DNA from: Desulfobacterales bacterium
GTDB taxonomy: Bacteria > Desulfobacterota > Desulfobacteria > Desulfobacterales > JAAELO01
DNA length: 64,000 bases
Reading direction: 5' to 3'
NCBI GenBank assembly: GCA_024226555.1
Contig: JAAELO010000575.1
Span: forward strand, 23,167-87,166
Below, piece by piece: positions 52,310 through 61,377 of the stretch. The notes beneath the pieces were generated by a model. The model saw only the letters and a list, made by a program, of their open reading frames with translations. It searched no databases and was not told the DNA's origin. Both the position numbers and the translations under genes were made by a program. The stretch's first letter is position 1. Every line of letters begins with the position of its first letter.

Positions 52310-54856
52310 ATGAAAATACTATTCACAAATATGCGTCAATTTTTTGAGGGGTTGCCTGAACACCTCAGAAACAATCAATGGAAGGTTTGGGTTAGTTTTA
52401 TACTTCTTACAATCTTTATGATTGCAGGGATTCCAAAGGTGAAAGTTGATGCCAACCTGTTAAACAGTTTTGAAAAAGATGATGCAGCAAAGCTTGCATT
52501 TGATCAATTTAAGGATACCTTCGGAAGTGATGAAGTTCTTTATATTGTCTACAAAGCAAAAGATGGAGATGTGTTTTCAAGAGAATCTATTCTTGCTATG
52601 CAGGGTATTGAAAGAGATCTTGAAAATTACCGTAAGAACCTCAAAGAGGGCGAAGTATCGCCTCTGGATCATATTACAAAAGTTACAACACTGAGTAATA
52701 CCTCCTATCTTGAAGGAAAGGAAGGTTCTATTATTTCCCGTGATTTTATAGGGACAAATGTACCCAAAACCATTGATGATATTACAAGGCTTAAAAAGCT
52801 TGCCAAGGGTCAGCCTGACTATGTTGGAACGTATTATTCAAAGGATTATAGTTATGGTGGGATTGTTGTTGAAACCGATTTTAATGCCATTCCATATGAA
52901 GCAGAAACCAAAAACGTCACAACGGGTAATTCCCTTGATGATGATGAAGAGATTGAGAGTATGGAGAGTTCCGATTTTGCAGTAAAAAATCCTCCTAAAT
53001 TCAAGCAAAACATCATGAAGGAGTATATTCCCTTTATGTCTGTTGTTTCAAAGATTCTTAACAAGCCTGAATATACAAAGCATCTTACGTTTTATAATGT
53101 TGGAACTCCTCCCTGGAACTCTTTTATCAGTAACCTTGTTGCAAAAGAGATGGGTTTGATAATAATGGGTTCACTCCTGATAATACTGATATTTACTGCT
53201 ATTATTTTTAGGTCTTTTAGTGCTGTTTTATGGCAACTCTCAATTGTTGTTACTTCTCTAATCTGGGTTATGGGAACCATTGGCTGGATTGGTGCTGTGA
53301 TGTCAGACCTATTGATGATGGTTGTGTTTTTTGTGCTTGCTGTTGGTGTTGCTGATGCTATCCATATACTTTCTGGATATCTGTATTTTCGTAATCAGAA
53401 TCTGGATCATACAGAATCCATTAAAAGCGTTTATAAAAAATCCGGCCTTGCCTGTTTTCTAACAAGCATAACCACTGCAATTGGTTTTCTATCCATGCTA
53501 TTCATTCCAATTGCTTCCATGCAGAAAATTGGAATTTTCTCAGCTTTTGGTGTTTTTTATGCATTCCTTATTACAGTTTTCATGCTTCCCGTGATGCTTG
53601 ATCTGTGGAGTCCTGTAACTAAAAAGGTAAAAGAAAATGACAAAAAAAGAGAAGACCATTTTATCCAGCAAATGATTCAGAGAGTTGAAAAGTATCTTTT
53701 CAGGTATCCTAAAAGTATTGTCCTTGGATTTTTAATTGTTACCATTACGCTATCCATAGGTGTTTTTGATCTGAACGTTGAGTCAAATACCATAAAGGTT
53801 ATCAAAGAAGATCTTCCAATCCGTAAGAATTTTGCCCTTGTTGATGATGTTATGGGTGGAACTCAGAATATGGAGATACTGGTAGATACAGGGCGCCCAG
53901 ATGGTATGAAAAACCCTGAGATTTTAAAAGCAATTGAATCTCTCCAGATTTATCTTGAGACTCGTTTTACCGATTCTGTAAAAACAACAATGTCCCTTGC
54001 AAATGTTACCAAAGATTCTTTTAAATCTCTTAATAACGGGGATCAGAACAAATATATCATCCCGGAAGACAAGGCCGTTCTTGAAAATACACTGTTCCTT
54101 TTCAACAATGCTAATCCTGTGGATAGAAGAAGACTGGTTTCAGATGACTACCAGATGGGACGTATAATAGTTAGAACTGTTAGTATGAGCTCAAAGGGGA
54201 ATGTTGCCCTGATGGATGCAACTCAAGGTTTTATTGATAAAAATCTGGAACTTCCACTAAAGGGTCAATTTCCAAACCTTGAGATTACATTGACGGGTCA
54301 GACTCCTTTACTTCTCAAAGTGTTTGATTATTTGAGCTGGTCTTTTCTTATAAGTTTTGGAATCACAATATGTGTTGTTTCATTATTCCTTTTTATAATG
54401 CTTAATTCATTCAGGTTAGGAGTAGTTGCGCTTATTCCAAATATCCTTCCGGTACTTACTGTTCTTGGAATTATGGGGTACTTTAAAATCCCACTGGATA
54501 TTCATACGCTTATGATTGTTCCGGTTCTGATTGGAATAGCGGTTGATGATACCATCCATTTTCTGACCCACTATGAGCTCGAGATACAAACACATGGAGA
54601 TAACCGTCTGGCAATTGTAAATTCACTCCGTGAAGCAGGGCAAGCTATCATATTCACATCCCTGGTACTTTCCATTGGATTTTTAATATTCACAACATCA
54701 AGTAACATGGGATTTGTTTATTTCGGTCTACTTAACACAATCGCGATCATAACAGCTGTTGTTGCAGATCTTATTCTACTTCCTGCTGTTTTAACCGCAC
54801 ATGAGAAAACATTTATAATAAAGACCCCGATAGCTGGGGAAGTAGTAAGGAGTTAA
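52310..54856 (+). CDS. RND-superfamily (MMPL-type) exporter
   Basis: 848 residues with the duplicated RND layout: TM1 about 25-42, a large extracytoplasmic domain to about 270, five helices (about 278-440), a second TM at about 470-490, a second loop and a final five helices (about 680-840). FFVLAVGVADAIHILSGYLY and VLIGIAVDDTIHFLTHYELE are the paired proton-relay helices with GVADAIH/AVDDTIH motifs. Such proteins export lipids, hopanoids or hydrophobic compounds. It is the first gene of a TetR-controlled operon with a LolA-like protein 1 base downstream and a beta-barrel protein. Cargo unknown. Confidence 0.92.
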   Translation: MKILFTNMRQFFEGLPEHLRNNQWKVWVSFILLTIFMIAGIPKVKVDANLLNSFEKDDAAKLAFDQFKDTFGSDEVLYIVYKAKDGDVFSRESILAMQGIERDLENYRKNLKEGEVSPLDHITKVTTLSNTSYLEGKEGSIISRDFIGTNVPKTIDDITRLKKLAKGQPDYVGTYYSKDYSYGGIVVETDFNAIPYEAETKNVTTGNSLDDDEEIESMESSDFAVKNPPKFKQNIMKEYIPFMSVVSKILNKPEYTKHLTFYNVGTPPWNSFISNLVAKEMGLIIMGSLLIILIFTAIIFRSFSAVLWQLSIVVTSLIWVMGTIGWIGAVMSDLLMMVVFFVLAVGVADAIHILSGYLYFRNQNLDHTESIKSVYKKSGLACFLTSITTAIGFLSMLFIPIASMQKIGIFSAFGVFYAFLITVFMLPVMLDLWSPVTKKVKENDKKREDHFIQQMIQRVEKYLFRYPKSIVLGFLIVTITLSIGVFDLNVESNTIKVIKEDLPIRKNFALVDDVMGGTQNMEILVDTGRPDGMKNPEILKAIESLQIYLETRFTDSVKTTMSLANVTKDSFKSLNNGDQNKYIIPEDKAVLENTLFLFNNANPVDRRRLVSDDYQMGRIIVRTVSMSSKGNVALMDATQGFIDKNLELPLKGQFPNLEITLTGQTPLLLKVFDYLSWSFLISFGITICVVSLFLFIMLNSFRLGVVALIPNILPVLTVLGIMGYFKIPLDIHTLMIVPVLIGIAVDDTIHFLTHYELEIQTHGDNRLAIVNSLREAGQAIIFTSLVLSIGFLIFTTSSNMGFVYFGLLNTIAIITAVVADLILLPAVLTAHEKTFIIKTPIAGEVVRS

Positions 54857-54857
54857 A

Positions 54858-55736
54858 ATGCGAAGTATTAAATCATATCTATTAATTATTACTGTTACAT
54901 TTTTTGGGCTTATCTCAACAGGTTTTTCTGAAACCCCGAAAGAGATAATGAGAAGTGCCATTGACCGGGATGATGGGAAAACCCAGGTAACAAGGTTAAC
55001 TCTCTCATCCTGTAGATACTCTAAGAAAAACAGGAAATTGGTCTGTACCGAAAGACCAAGAGTAAAAATTATGGAAGGGATCAGGAAAGATTTTGGACCA
55101 GACCAGAAGGATTCAAAACTGATTACAATACTTCTTGAACCTGCAAGTGAGCGTGGAATTGGTTTTCTTCAGTTTGATTATGACGATATAGACAAAGAAA
55201 CCGATCAATGGATATATCTGTCTGCACTTGGAAAAGTAAAACGTATTATCTCAGGCAATGAATATGAACCAAGGGATGGTAGTTTTTTTGGTACTGAGTT
55301 CAACTATGAAGATATGGAATCCAGAAACTTAAAGAACTGCACCTACAAACTTCTTGCTGAGGAGAAGTATCAGGGAAGAGATTGCTGGGTTATTGAAAGT
55401 ATTCCCACTTCAAGATGGTCGAAACGTAGTAATTACAGTAAGACTTTGGATTGGATTGATAAAGAACGGTTCCTGTTTCTTAAAACTATCCTGTACAACA
55501 GGCAGGTTAAAAGAGTTAAGCGCATTACAAACTATGCTCCCGAAAAGGTTAATGGCATCTGGATTCAGCGCAAACGACTGATGAACAATATGGAGACCCG
55601 TCGCATGACGCGCCTTACTATTGATGCTGTTGTTTTTAATGTTCCTGTCAGAGATGATTTCTTAACATTAAGAACACTGACGGATAAGGCTTTCAGAGAG
55701 AAAAACATTAAGAAATTCCGTAAATCTTTGAAGTAA
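54858..55736 (+). CDS. Outer-membrane lipoprotein-sorting (LolA-like) periplasmic protein
   Basis: 292 residues: signal peptide 1-24, then the LolA-like fold of the 'outer membrane lipoprotein-sorting protein' family. ITILLEPASERGIGFLQFDY, DKETDQWIYLSALGKVKRI, GSFFGTEFNYEDMESRNL and WIESIPTSRWSKRSNYSK-like strands are diagnostic. In RND/LolA-like/DUF1302 operons it probably ferries a hydrophobic cargo across the periplasm. It starts one base after the RND stop (GTAAGGAG before the ATG). Confidence 0.88.
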   Translation: MRSIKSYLLIITVTFFGLISTGFSETPKEIMRSAIDRDDGKTQVTRLTLSSCRYSKKNRKLVCTERPRVKIMEGIRKDFGPDQKDSKLITILLEPASERGIGFLQFDYDDIDKETDQWIYLSALGKVKRIISGNEYEPRDGSFFGTEFNYEDMESRNLKNCTYKLLAEEKYQGRDCWVIESIPTSRWSKRSNYSKTLDWIDKERFLFLKTILYNRQVKRVKRITNYAPEKVNGIWIQRKRLMNNMETRRMTRLTIDAVVFNVPVRDDFLTLRTLTDKAFREKNIKKFRKSLK

Positions 55737-55754
55737 GTAAGACCTTTTCTATGC

Positions 55755-55778
55755 TTTATGTAAAAAGCATTACATAAA
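55755..55778 (+). terminator. Hairpin after the LolA-like gene
   Basis: Perfect 9-bp arms TTTATGTAA and TTACATAAA, loop AAAGCA, 18 bases after the stop. No long U-run follows, so it may be an mRNA-stabilising or attenuating stem within the operon. Confidence 0.5.
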
Positions 55779-55983
55779 AAAACAAAAAACATTTTTTATT
55801 CGTCTTCTTTCAAATTTTATAAACTTAAAGAGGCACATAAAAATGTTGAAAAAGCTTAACATTTTTATTTAAGGCTTAACCAAAAACTTTATGGTTTTGA
55901 AAAACAAACATTTAGAAATAATGGACCAGAGGTTCTCTAATAATTCTTTTGGGTATTAGACATCTTTTAAAGGAGTAAAATTT

Positions 55984-57366
55984 TTGCAGCGGATTAGATT
56001 AATAGTGTTTTTTCTTCTTTGCCTGACCTGGGTTTATCCGGCTATTGCTATCGGTTCCCCTGATAAAACCCTGATAGCCCCGGTCGATCCTGATGACGAA
56101 ATATTTGATGAGAGTTCATCACTGGATGATGAAGATATTGATGAGAGTTGGGATGGGGAAAAAGGTTCTGTCGAAGAAAAGAAAGATTCGTTATGGGATA
56201 TTTTTGACCAGACCCGTTTTACGCTGCAGCAGAATTTAGCCTATCAGACCGGAGAGTCTGATGGGTTAATTGTAAATCGATCATCTATTAGAGTTGAGTG
56301 GAGCAATCTGTTCAGTGATAATTACTATTTGCATTTTGATGGGAAATTAACAATGTTTGGATCTCACGACCATTCTAATGACTCTTTGGAAGAAGATATG
56401 CGTGAGGGTTATCTACAAATAAGCATGGGGAATTTGAGTGTAAGTTTTGGAAAAAAGATTGTTGTCTGGGGTGAAGCAGATGGAGCTGTTGTTACAGACA
56501 TTATAAGCCCAAGGGATAAGTCTGAATTTGCATTTACAACGCTTTCGGAATCAAGGGTTGGTCAATATCTACTCCTCTTTGATCTGTATACAGATTCAGG
56601 TACATGGAGTTTTATAGTTAACCCTGATCCAAGGATCAACACTGGGCCCGAATCCTGCAGCGAGTATTATATCGATAGCTTTCCGGATTCTCTTTTTGAA
56701 GTAGAGGTAAAAAACCCTGATGAAAGTGATACTGAGTTTGCTTTTAGATGGAAGCAAACCTTTGGTAAAAGTGATCTGTCAATTATGGCTGGCGATCTTG
56801 TGGAAAATCAGGCTGTTTACCGATACTCAGGAAGCAATTCAGGTAAATATCAATTATCAAAAGGTTTCTCACGTTACCAGATGATTGGGATAGCTGCAAA
56901 TTATGCCAGTGGAAACTTCCTGTGGAAGCAGGAGGTAGCATATAAAGCTAATCGCAGTTTTCAAAAACAGACCTTCACTGAATATAATAATTTACTGGAA
57001 AAAGATGTTTTGGATATGGCTCTGGGGGTTGAGTACAACTACTCAAAATTCAACCTGTATCTGGAAGCTTCAAACCAACTCATTTTAAACTGGGAATCCA
57101 CTTTATATAATGAGGAGAATGAAACCTCAATCATCTTTATTATGGGATATGATTTTTTAAATGAAACATTGAAGCTTGAGTACAGTCTCTCATATCAGAT
57201 CCAAAACAGATATACCGTTCATAAAGTAGAAAGTGATTATGAGTTTACAGATAATCTAAGAGGAATTTTATCATTTACATATCTTGATTTTGACAAGGAA
57301 TCAAGCGCACTCTGGCAGCTTAGGAAAAAGGACAGGGTTGATTTGAATATTAAATATATATTCTAA
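55984..57366 (+). CDS. DUF1302-like outer-membrane beta-barrel protein
   Basis: 460 residues. The start is a TTG with GGAG eight bases upstream; no ATG alternative fits. A signal peptide (about 1-24) and an acidic, low-complexity linker (about 30-65) precede a beta-barrel: LNLAYQ-like strands, GYLQISMGNLSVSFGKKIVVWGEADG (a DUF1302 hallmark, GK..V.WG..D), VTDIISPRDKSEF, and a C-terminal aromatic NIKYIF. With the RND and LolA-like genes it completes an export route from inner to outer membrane. A family-A half element lies in its leader near 55925. Confidence 0.85.
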   Translation: MQRIRLIVFFLLCLTWVYPAIAIGSPDKTLIAPVDPDDEIFDESSSLDDEDIDESWDGEKGSVEEKKDSLWDIFDQTRFTLQQNLAYQTGESDGLIVNRSSIRVEWSNLFSDNYYLHFDGKLTMFGSHDHSNDSLEEDMREGYLQISMGNLSVSFGKKIVVWGEADGAVVTDIISPRDKSEFAFTTLSESRVGQYLLLFDLYTDSGTWSFIVNPDPRINTGPESCSEYYIDSFPDSLFEVEVKNPDESDTEFAFRWKQTFGKSDLSIMAGDLVENQAVYRYSGSNSGKYQLSKGFSRYQMIGIAANYASGNFLWKQEVAYKANRSFQKQTFTEYNNLLEKDVLDMALGVEYNYSKFNLYLEASNQLILNWESTLYNEENETSIIFIMGYDFLNETLKLEYSLSYQIQNRYTVHKVESDYEFTDNLRGILSFTYLDFDKESSALWQLRKKDRVDLNIKYIF

Positions 57367-57381
57367 ATGGAGGGTATTACT

Positions 57382-57930
57382 ATGGCTATAAGGAATTCTA
57401 TGTGTCGATTAAGGTTTATTGAACCGGAAGAAGCGAATGAATCAACAAAAGAGATACTCAAAAAAATGGTCTTAGTACCCAATCTTCTTTGCATTGTGGC
57501 AAATTCAGATGCTTCAATTGGTTTATTTGGATACCATAATAACAATCTTGATAAGTATAAACTATCTGCCAAATACCGTGAAGTAATAAGTTTAGCAGTA
57601 TCGCAATATAATAACTGTCCTTATTGCATCGCTTTGCATACGAGCAATGCTGTTGATAGTGGCTTGCTGATACACCAGGAATGCCTGGAAGCACGCAGAA
57701 TGAAATCATCTGATCAAAAAATAAATGCAATATTAATACTCACCAGGGAAATTCTCGAAAATCAAGGTGATGTCAGAAATGAAATAATTGAAAATGCTAA
57801 AAACTACGGTTTTGATGATGGGGATATTATAGAAACAATCACAACAATTTCTTTAATAACCCAGGCAAACTACACTGCAAATCTGGCAAAGCCGGAATTA
57901 GATTCTCTTGAACCCCCTCTTTTATATTGA
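57382..57930 (+). CDS. Carboxymuconolactone-decarboxylase (AhpD-like) family protein
   Basis: 182 residues with the AhpD core YREVISLAVSQYNNCPYCIALHTSNAVDSG: redox C79-x-x-C82 and H86. Members act as peroxidase partners or as decarboxylases; the CxxC supports a thiol-redox role. GGAGGG sits before the ATG at 57382, while the frame's first ATG (57367) overlaps that ribosome site and is less likely. It follows the barrel gene by 15 bases and is probably in the same transcript. Confidence 0.85.
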   Translation: MAIRNSMCRLRFIEPEEANESTKEILKKMVLVPNLLCIVANSDASIGLFGYHNNNLDKYKLSAKYREVISLAVSQYNNCPYCIALHTSNAVDSGLLIHQECLEARRMKSSDQKINAILILTREILENQGDVRNEIIENAKNYGFDDGDIIETITTISLITQANYTANLAKPELDSLEPPLLY

Positions 57931-57967
57931 ATATTAGGAACCTAACATTTTGATAGGAGAAAAAGGT

Positions 57968-58387
57968 ATGACTATTTGGAAATCAAAAGCAACGCCTGAG
58001 ATGTTTAATGAATTACATCCAGACACTATAATAGAACATTTAGGAATTAAGATTACTGAAATTGGGGATGATTATATTCAAGGGACTATGCCTGTGGATC
58101 AAAGGACACATCAACCCATGAAGCTATTGCATGGTGGTGCATCTGTAGTTTTAGCTGAAACTCTTGGAAGCTTTGCAACACATATGGCCGGGGAACCAGG
58201 GTGTATATGTGTTGGACTTGAAGTAAATGCAAATCACATCAGATCTGTTAGTTCAGGATTTGTAACTGGAACAGCAAAGCCAATACATATAGGTAGTTCA
58301 ACCCAGGTCTGGAGCATTACAATTTGTGATGAACAAGAGAGAATTGTTTGTGTTTCCAGACTTACTATGGCAATGTTGAGGGATTAG
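57968..58387 (+). CDS. Hotdog-fold PaaI-type acyl-CoA thioesterase
   Basis: 139 residues. The motif HQPMKLLHGGASVVLAETLGSF (about 44-65), with Asp/Glu in the helix, and LEVNANHIRSVSSGFVTGTAKPIHIG match the PaaI/MenI-like thioesterases that hydrolyse aromatic or acyl-CoA esters. AGGAGAAAAAGGT precedes the ATG at 57968, which is preferred over the TTG at 57950. It lies 37 bases after the CMD-type gene. Substrate not determined. Confidence 0.88.
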   Translation: MTIWKSKATPEMFNELHPDTIIEHLGIKITEIGDDYIQGTMPVDQRTHQPMKLLHGGASVVLAETLGSFATHMAGEPGCICVGLEVNANHIRSVSSGFVTGTAKPIHIGSSTQVWSITICDEQERIVCVSRLTMAMLRD

Positions 58388-58412
58388 AAATTGAAAAGAG
58401 ATCTCATAACAT

Positions 58413-58658
58413 ATGAAACTTAAAAAAATATTCTATTACAATTCAATAATAATGGGCCTGCTATCAACAGGCTCATTTCTACTATTTATAATTTTAAGTT
58501 CTATTGAAGAGAACGAAGCAATAAAAGCCGGATTTCTGTACGATTCAATAGGAAGTGAGTATCTTTTATTGTTACTGATTACTGCTGTATCCATCGTCTT
58601 GGCTTTTGTTTCAGCTTTATTGTCACTAGTCGCATCGTTATTTAATCGTAAAAAATAG
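58413..58658 (+). CDS. Small two-helix membrane protein, 81 aa
   Basis: 81 residues with two hydrophobic segments (about 10-32 and 50-75), a KLKKIFYYNS N-terminus and a RKK end; Ser/Leu-rich. I recognise no family. It starts 25 bases after the thioesterase stop. A broken copy of this gene lies at 49915-50125, so it belongs to a duplicated unit. Confidence 0.55.
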   Translation: MKLKKIFYYNSIIMGLLSTGSFLLFIILSSIEENEAIKAGFLYDSIGSEYLLLLLITAVSIVLAFVSALLSLVASLFNRKK

Positions 58659-58698
58659 GCTTTGTTAAGACTCAACCTGCAATAGTTAAAGGATTCTA

Positions 58699-59448
58699 TT
58701 ACTTATAGCTGTTAAAGACTCTACCAAATTCACCAGATGCTTTAATTTTATCTAATGATTTTTGCCATTTATTAATAATTCTATCTGGTATATCTTTAGT
58801 GCAAACAATATACATATCATAGGTTTCAATTCGAATTTTTGTTTTCAAAAGAGCATTTTGTTTGTGATTATTTAGTTTTAACCAATGAACAACTCCTAAG
58901 TCTGGTAATCCTACCATAAAATCAACCCTGCCAAACAAAATTTTCTTGAATATAGAATCTACACTTGGGGATCTATCTATTTTTTTGAAACCCAATTCTT
59001 TTAGACGATCAAAGACAACACCCTTATGAAAAGCGGCTATATTAACATTTTTGACATCTTCAATACTATTAACTTTTTGTTTACTTCCTTTTCTCTTGTA
59101 TAAATGGATATGATCTGTAGCAATTGGACCGATCCATTTGTATTTTTTTTCACGTTCAGTAGTTCTAAACAGAACATAAGCCATAATCCTTTTATGACTT
59201 TGCAGCATTGAGTGTACTCTGGCATCAGGATATTGTTTAATGTCGTAATTTACACCTAACTCACCCATTATCTTAAGTATAATTTCTGTGGCAAAACCAG
59301 TTACTTTACCATCTTTGACATAGTTATAAGGAGGAAAAGGTTCCATTATAATCTTAATGGGGTAATCCTGTGCATAAATTCTATTTCCAATCTGGAGAAG
59401 AAATATGAAAGTGCAAACAATGATTATATTCAGTTTTAAAATCTTCAT
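58699..59448 (-). CDS. Periplasmic family-3 solute-binding protein (orphan)
   Basis: 249 residues: signal peptide 1-26 (IYA), IIMEPFPPYNYVKDGKVTGF (the typical PPY/F start), ATEIILKIMGELGVNYDIKQ, FRTTEREKKYKWIGPIATDH and VGLPDLGVVHWLKLNN. It is the fifth orphan binding protein of this fold in the window and the only one on the minus strand. No permease or kinase lies nearby. Confidence 0.82.
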   Translation of the reverse strand: MKILKLNIIIVCTFIFLLQIGNRIYAQDYPIKIIMEPFPPYNYVKDGKVTGFATEIILKIMGELGVNYDIKQYPDARVHSMLQSHKRIMAYVLFRTTEREKKYKWIGPIATDHIHLYKRKGSKQKVNSIEDVKNVNIAAFHKGVVFDRLKELGFKKIDRSPSVDSIFKKILFGRVDFMVGLPDLGVVHWLKLNNHKQNALLKTKIRIETYDMYIVCTKDIPDRIINKWQKSLDKIKASGEFGRVFNSYK

Positions 59449-59616
59449 ATATTCACTTAAAATATTTTATATAGAAACTAATAATTCTGGCTTTATTGAA
59501 TCTTTCTAACATTTAGAAATGTTTTATTAACAAGAATTTAACATTATCTTCTTTTGAAAACAATATAAACATCAGATCAATAGAGTTCCCACGAAATAAA
59601 AAAAATATCGAAATAA
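59449..59616. other. Intergenic region before the leucine-rich-repeat fragment
   Basis: AT-rich; presumably contains the promoter of the minus-strand binding protein. No frame or repeat recognised. Confidence 0.35.
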
Positions 59617-59880
59617 AAATTACTAAGATTAAACGACAACAACATACACAAGTCTTTTCCGAATCAACTCCTTACTTTAATAAATATAGAAGAGATTGAT
59701 TTTAGTATTTACTGCGTTGGACCATATGTAAATTACTGTGATGAGATTTTCAGCATACCTGATGAAATAAAAACTCTCAAAAAGCTGAAGTGTCTGTCTT
59801 TTTCCGGTAAATTATCAAAAAAGAGAAGTGTGTATTTAAACAAACATATGCCATATCTGGTTATAGAAAATGATCATTAG
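59617..59880 (+). pseudogene. 3' fragment of a leucine-rich-repeat protein gene
   Basis: An 87-codon frame directly after a stop codon, with no start: LLRLNDNNIHKSFPNQLLTL, INIEEIDFS, then IFSIPDEIKTLKKLKCLSFS and a C-terminal YLVIENDH. The L-x-L-x-x-N and I-P-x-E-I-x-x-L-x-x-L-K spacing is that of leucine-rich repeats. Only the last two to three repeats remain, immediately followed by a mini family-A element, so the gene was probably truncated by rearrangement. Confidence 0.6.
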
Positions 59881-59884
59881 TTTG

Positions 59885-59913
59885 AGGGAACCTCTAATTA
59901 TTATAGGTTCCCT
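59885..59913. repeat. 29-bp mini family-A element
   Basis: AGGGAACCT and AGGTTCCCT arms with only 11 bases between: the two family-A ends without the ~100-bp interior. It lies between the leucine-rich-repeat fragment and the convergent radical SAM gene and could serve as a terminator hairpin. Confidence 0.7.
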
Positions 59914-59923
59914 TTATTTAATC

Positions 59924-61216
59924 CTATACAATTTTTTTTTCTATTTTTTCATATAGTTTTGTATTTTCACCCCAATCAAAATTATTAATTAGTTTTTCAG
60001 TTAATTCTGGTGAAAGTGGAAGAGATTTAAGATTTTTAGTTTTATAAATATCGCAAATATCCCCGGAGTATTTCTCACAAAGCCAGCACTCTTTTGGAGT
60101 TCTAAAAACCTCCCGCATTCTTTTATAAATCAAGTCAAAATCTTCTTCAGCAATATTTCCAAAAGAGACATTAAGAAACTCACATGGTTGAACGTCTCCT
60201 TTTGCATTGATGTAAAACCTGTCAGTTCCACCTGCTGTACAACCAAACATATTTGGATCTTCTTCCATAAACTGAGCAGAGATTGAAGGATAATCGGCAT
60301 ATTCTTTGTTATGATTGTAGTTCATTACTTTTTCACGAATTTGGGATAAATCATTGTTACTGAATTCTGAAGCACCTTCTTCAAGCCAGGCACCTGCTGA
60401 TTTTGGTTTAATTATCTGAATAATTGCCGCTTTTTTTTCATTGGCAATACCCATACACTCTTCAAATGTTTCATTAAAAAAGTCATCCCGGCTTAAGCAC
60501 ATATTAAAAGAAACAGCAATACCAGCTTTATGACAAAGGTCCACTCCATTTGAAATTGTCTCCCAGGCTTTATCTGAACCCATAAAACTATTCATAACCG
60601 CAGGTTTATGATTATGAAGTGGAAACATTACTGCTGTTAACCCCAGATTTTTCAGCTCTTTTAATCGCTCAATTGTCATCCCATGCCCTGTTGAATTAAC
60701 CCAGATTTCAGATCTGTCATCTATTTCGGTACATATGGATTTTAGTCTGTCATAGGCTATAAAAGGCTCTCCCCCTTCAATATTGAAAAAAGCAACGCCT
60801 GAATCCTGAATCTTTTTTACAGAAGACAAAAGCCTTTCAAGATCCACATCTTTTCCAATATCATTTTTCTGATAGCAATGGGTACAGTTAAAACTACAGG
60901 CTGAAGTAATAGAAATTAACACAGTCGTATTAGGGAGTTTCTCGCCAAATACAGTAAACTTATTACATGCTGTTTCAAATGGTTTCGAGGGAAGTCCGGG
61001 AACATATAGTCCGGTTCTTATTTTTCCATCTATACTAACAAACTTATTCTCCTTAAGTTTTCCAAGAAAAAACTCAAGCCTTCTTAAGACCGGAATTAAC
61101 TTAAATGGAGAGAGTTTTCCTGTAAAAACCTGTTTTATAAACAAAAAAAAGACAATCGATCTGATCTTAATATTGAATAAAAATCTATTTATACCATTTA
61201 CATTCTTTACTTCCAT
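59924..61216 (-). CDS. Radical SAM / SPASM-domain enzyme
   Basis: 430 residues. CSFNCTHCYQK gives the radical-SAM [4Fe-4S] cysteines C107, C111 and C114; FNIEGGEPFIAYD and WVNSTGHGMTIERLKELK follow as the TIM-barrel core. The C-terminal region, CTAGGTDRFYINAKGDVQPC, FLNVSFGNI and CWLCEKYSGDICDIY, supplies the SPASM cysteines for auxiliary clusters. An unusual hydrophobic basic N-terminus (about 1-60) may bind membrane. SPASM enzymes usually modify peptides, but some act on lipids or alcohols. It sits last in a cluster with an SDR, a ketosynthase and a ThiL-like gene. Confidence 0.88.
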   Translation of the reverse strand: MEVKNVNGINRFLFNIKIRSIVFFLFIKQVFTGKLSPFKLIPVLRRLEFFLGKLKENKFVSIDGKIRTGLYVPGLPSKPFETACNKFTVFGEKLPNTTVLISITSACSFNCTHCYQKNDIGKDVDLERLLSSVKKIQDSGVAFFNIEGGEPFIAYDRLKSICTEIDDRSEIWVNSTGHGMTIERLKELKNLGLTAVMFPLHNHKPAVMNSFMGSDKAWETISNGVDLCHKAGIAVSFNMCLSRDDFFNETFEECMGIANEKKAAIIQIIKPKSAGAWLEEGASEFSNNDLSQIREKVMNYNHNKEYADYPSISAQFMEEDPNMFGCTAGGTDRFYINAKGDVQPCEFLNVSFGNIAEEDFDLIYKRMREVFRTPKECWLCEKYSGDICDIYKTKNLKSLPLSPELTEKLINNFDWGENTKLYEKIEKKIV

Positions 61217-61242
61217 TATGTGATTTCCTTTTGGTTCCTTTT

Positions 61243-61375
61243 AGGGAACCTCTACTAACTGCCTTTTGACCGAACTACTGTGTTCTTCAAAAAAAAGAAC
61301 TGTTGTAAAAATCGACTCGTTATTTTTTTTTCAGCCTTGTATTTCAATCAAAATTCAAGTTATAAAAGGTTCCCT
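61243..61375. repeat. Fold-back repeat, family A (copy 5), inside the biosynthetic cluster
   Basis: AGGGAACCTCTACTAA at the left and the complement of AGGGAACCTTTTATAA at the right. It starts 26 bases upstream of the radical SAM ATG and ends 2 bases before the SDR stop codon, so it sits between co-oriented genes. Confidence 0.82.
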
Positions 61376-61377
61376 AT

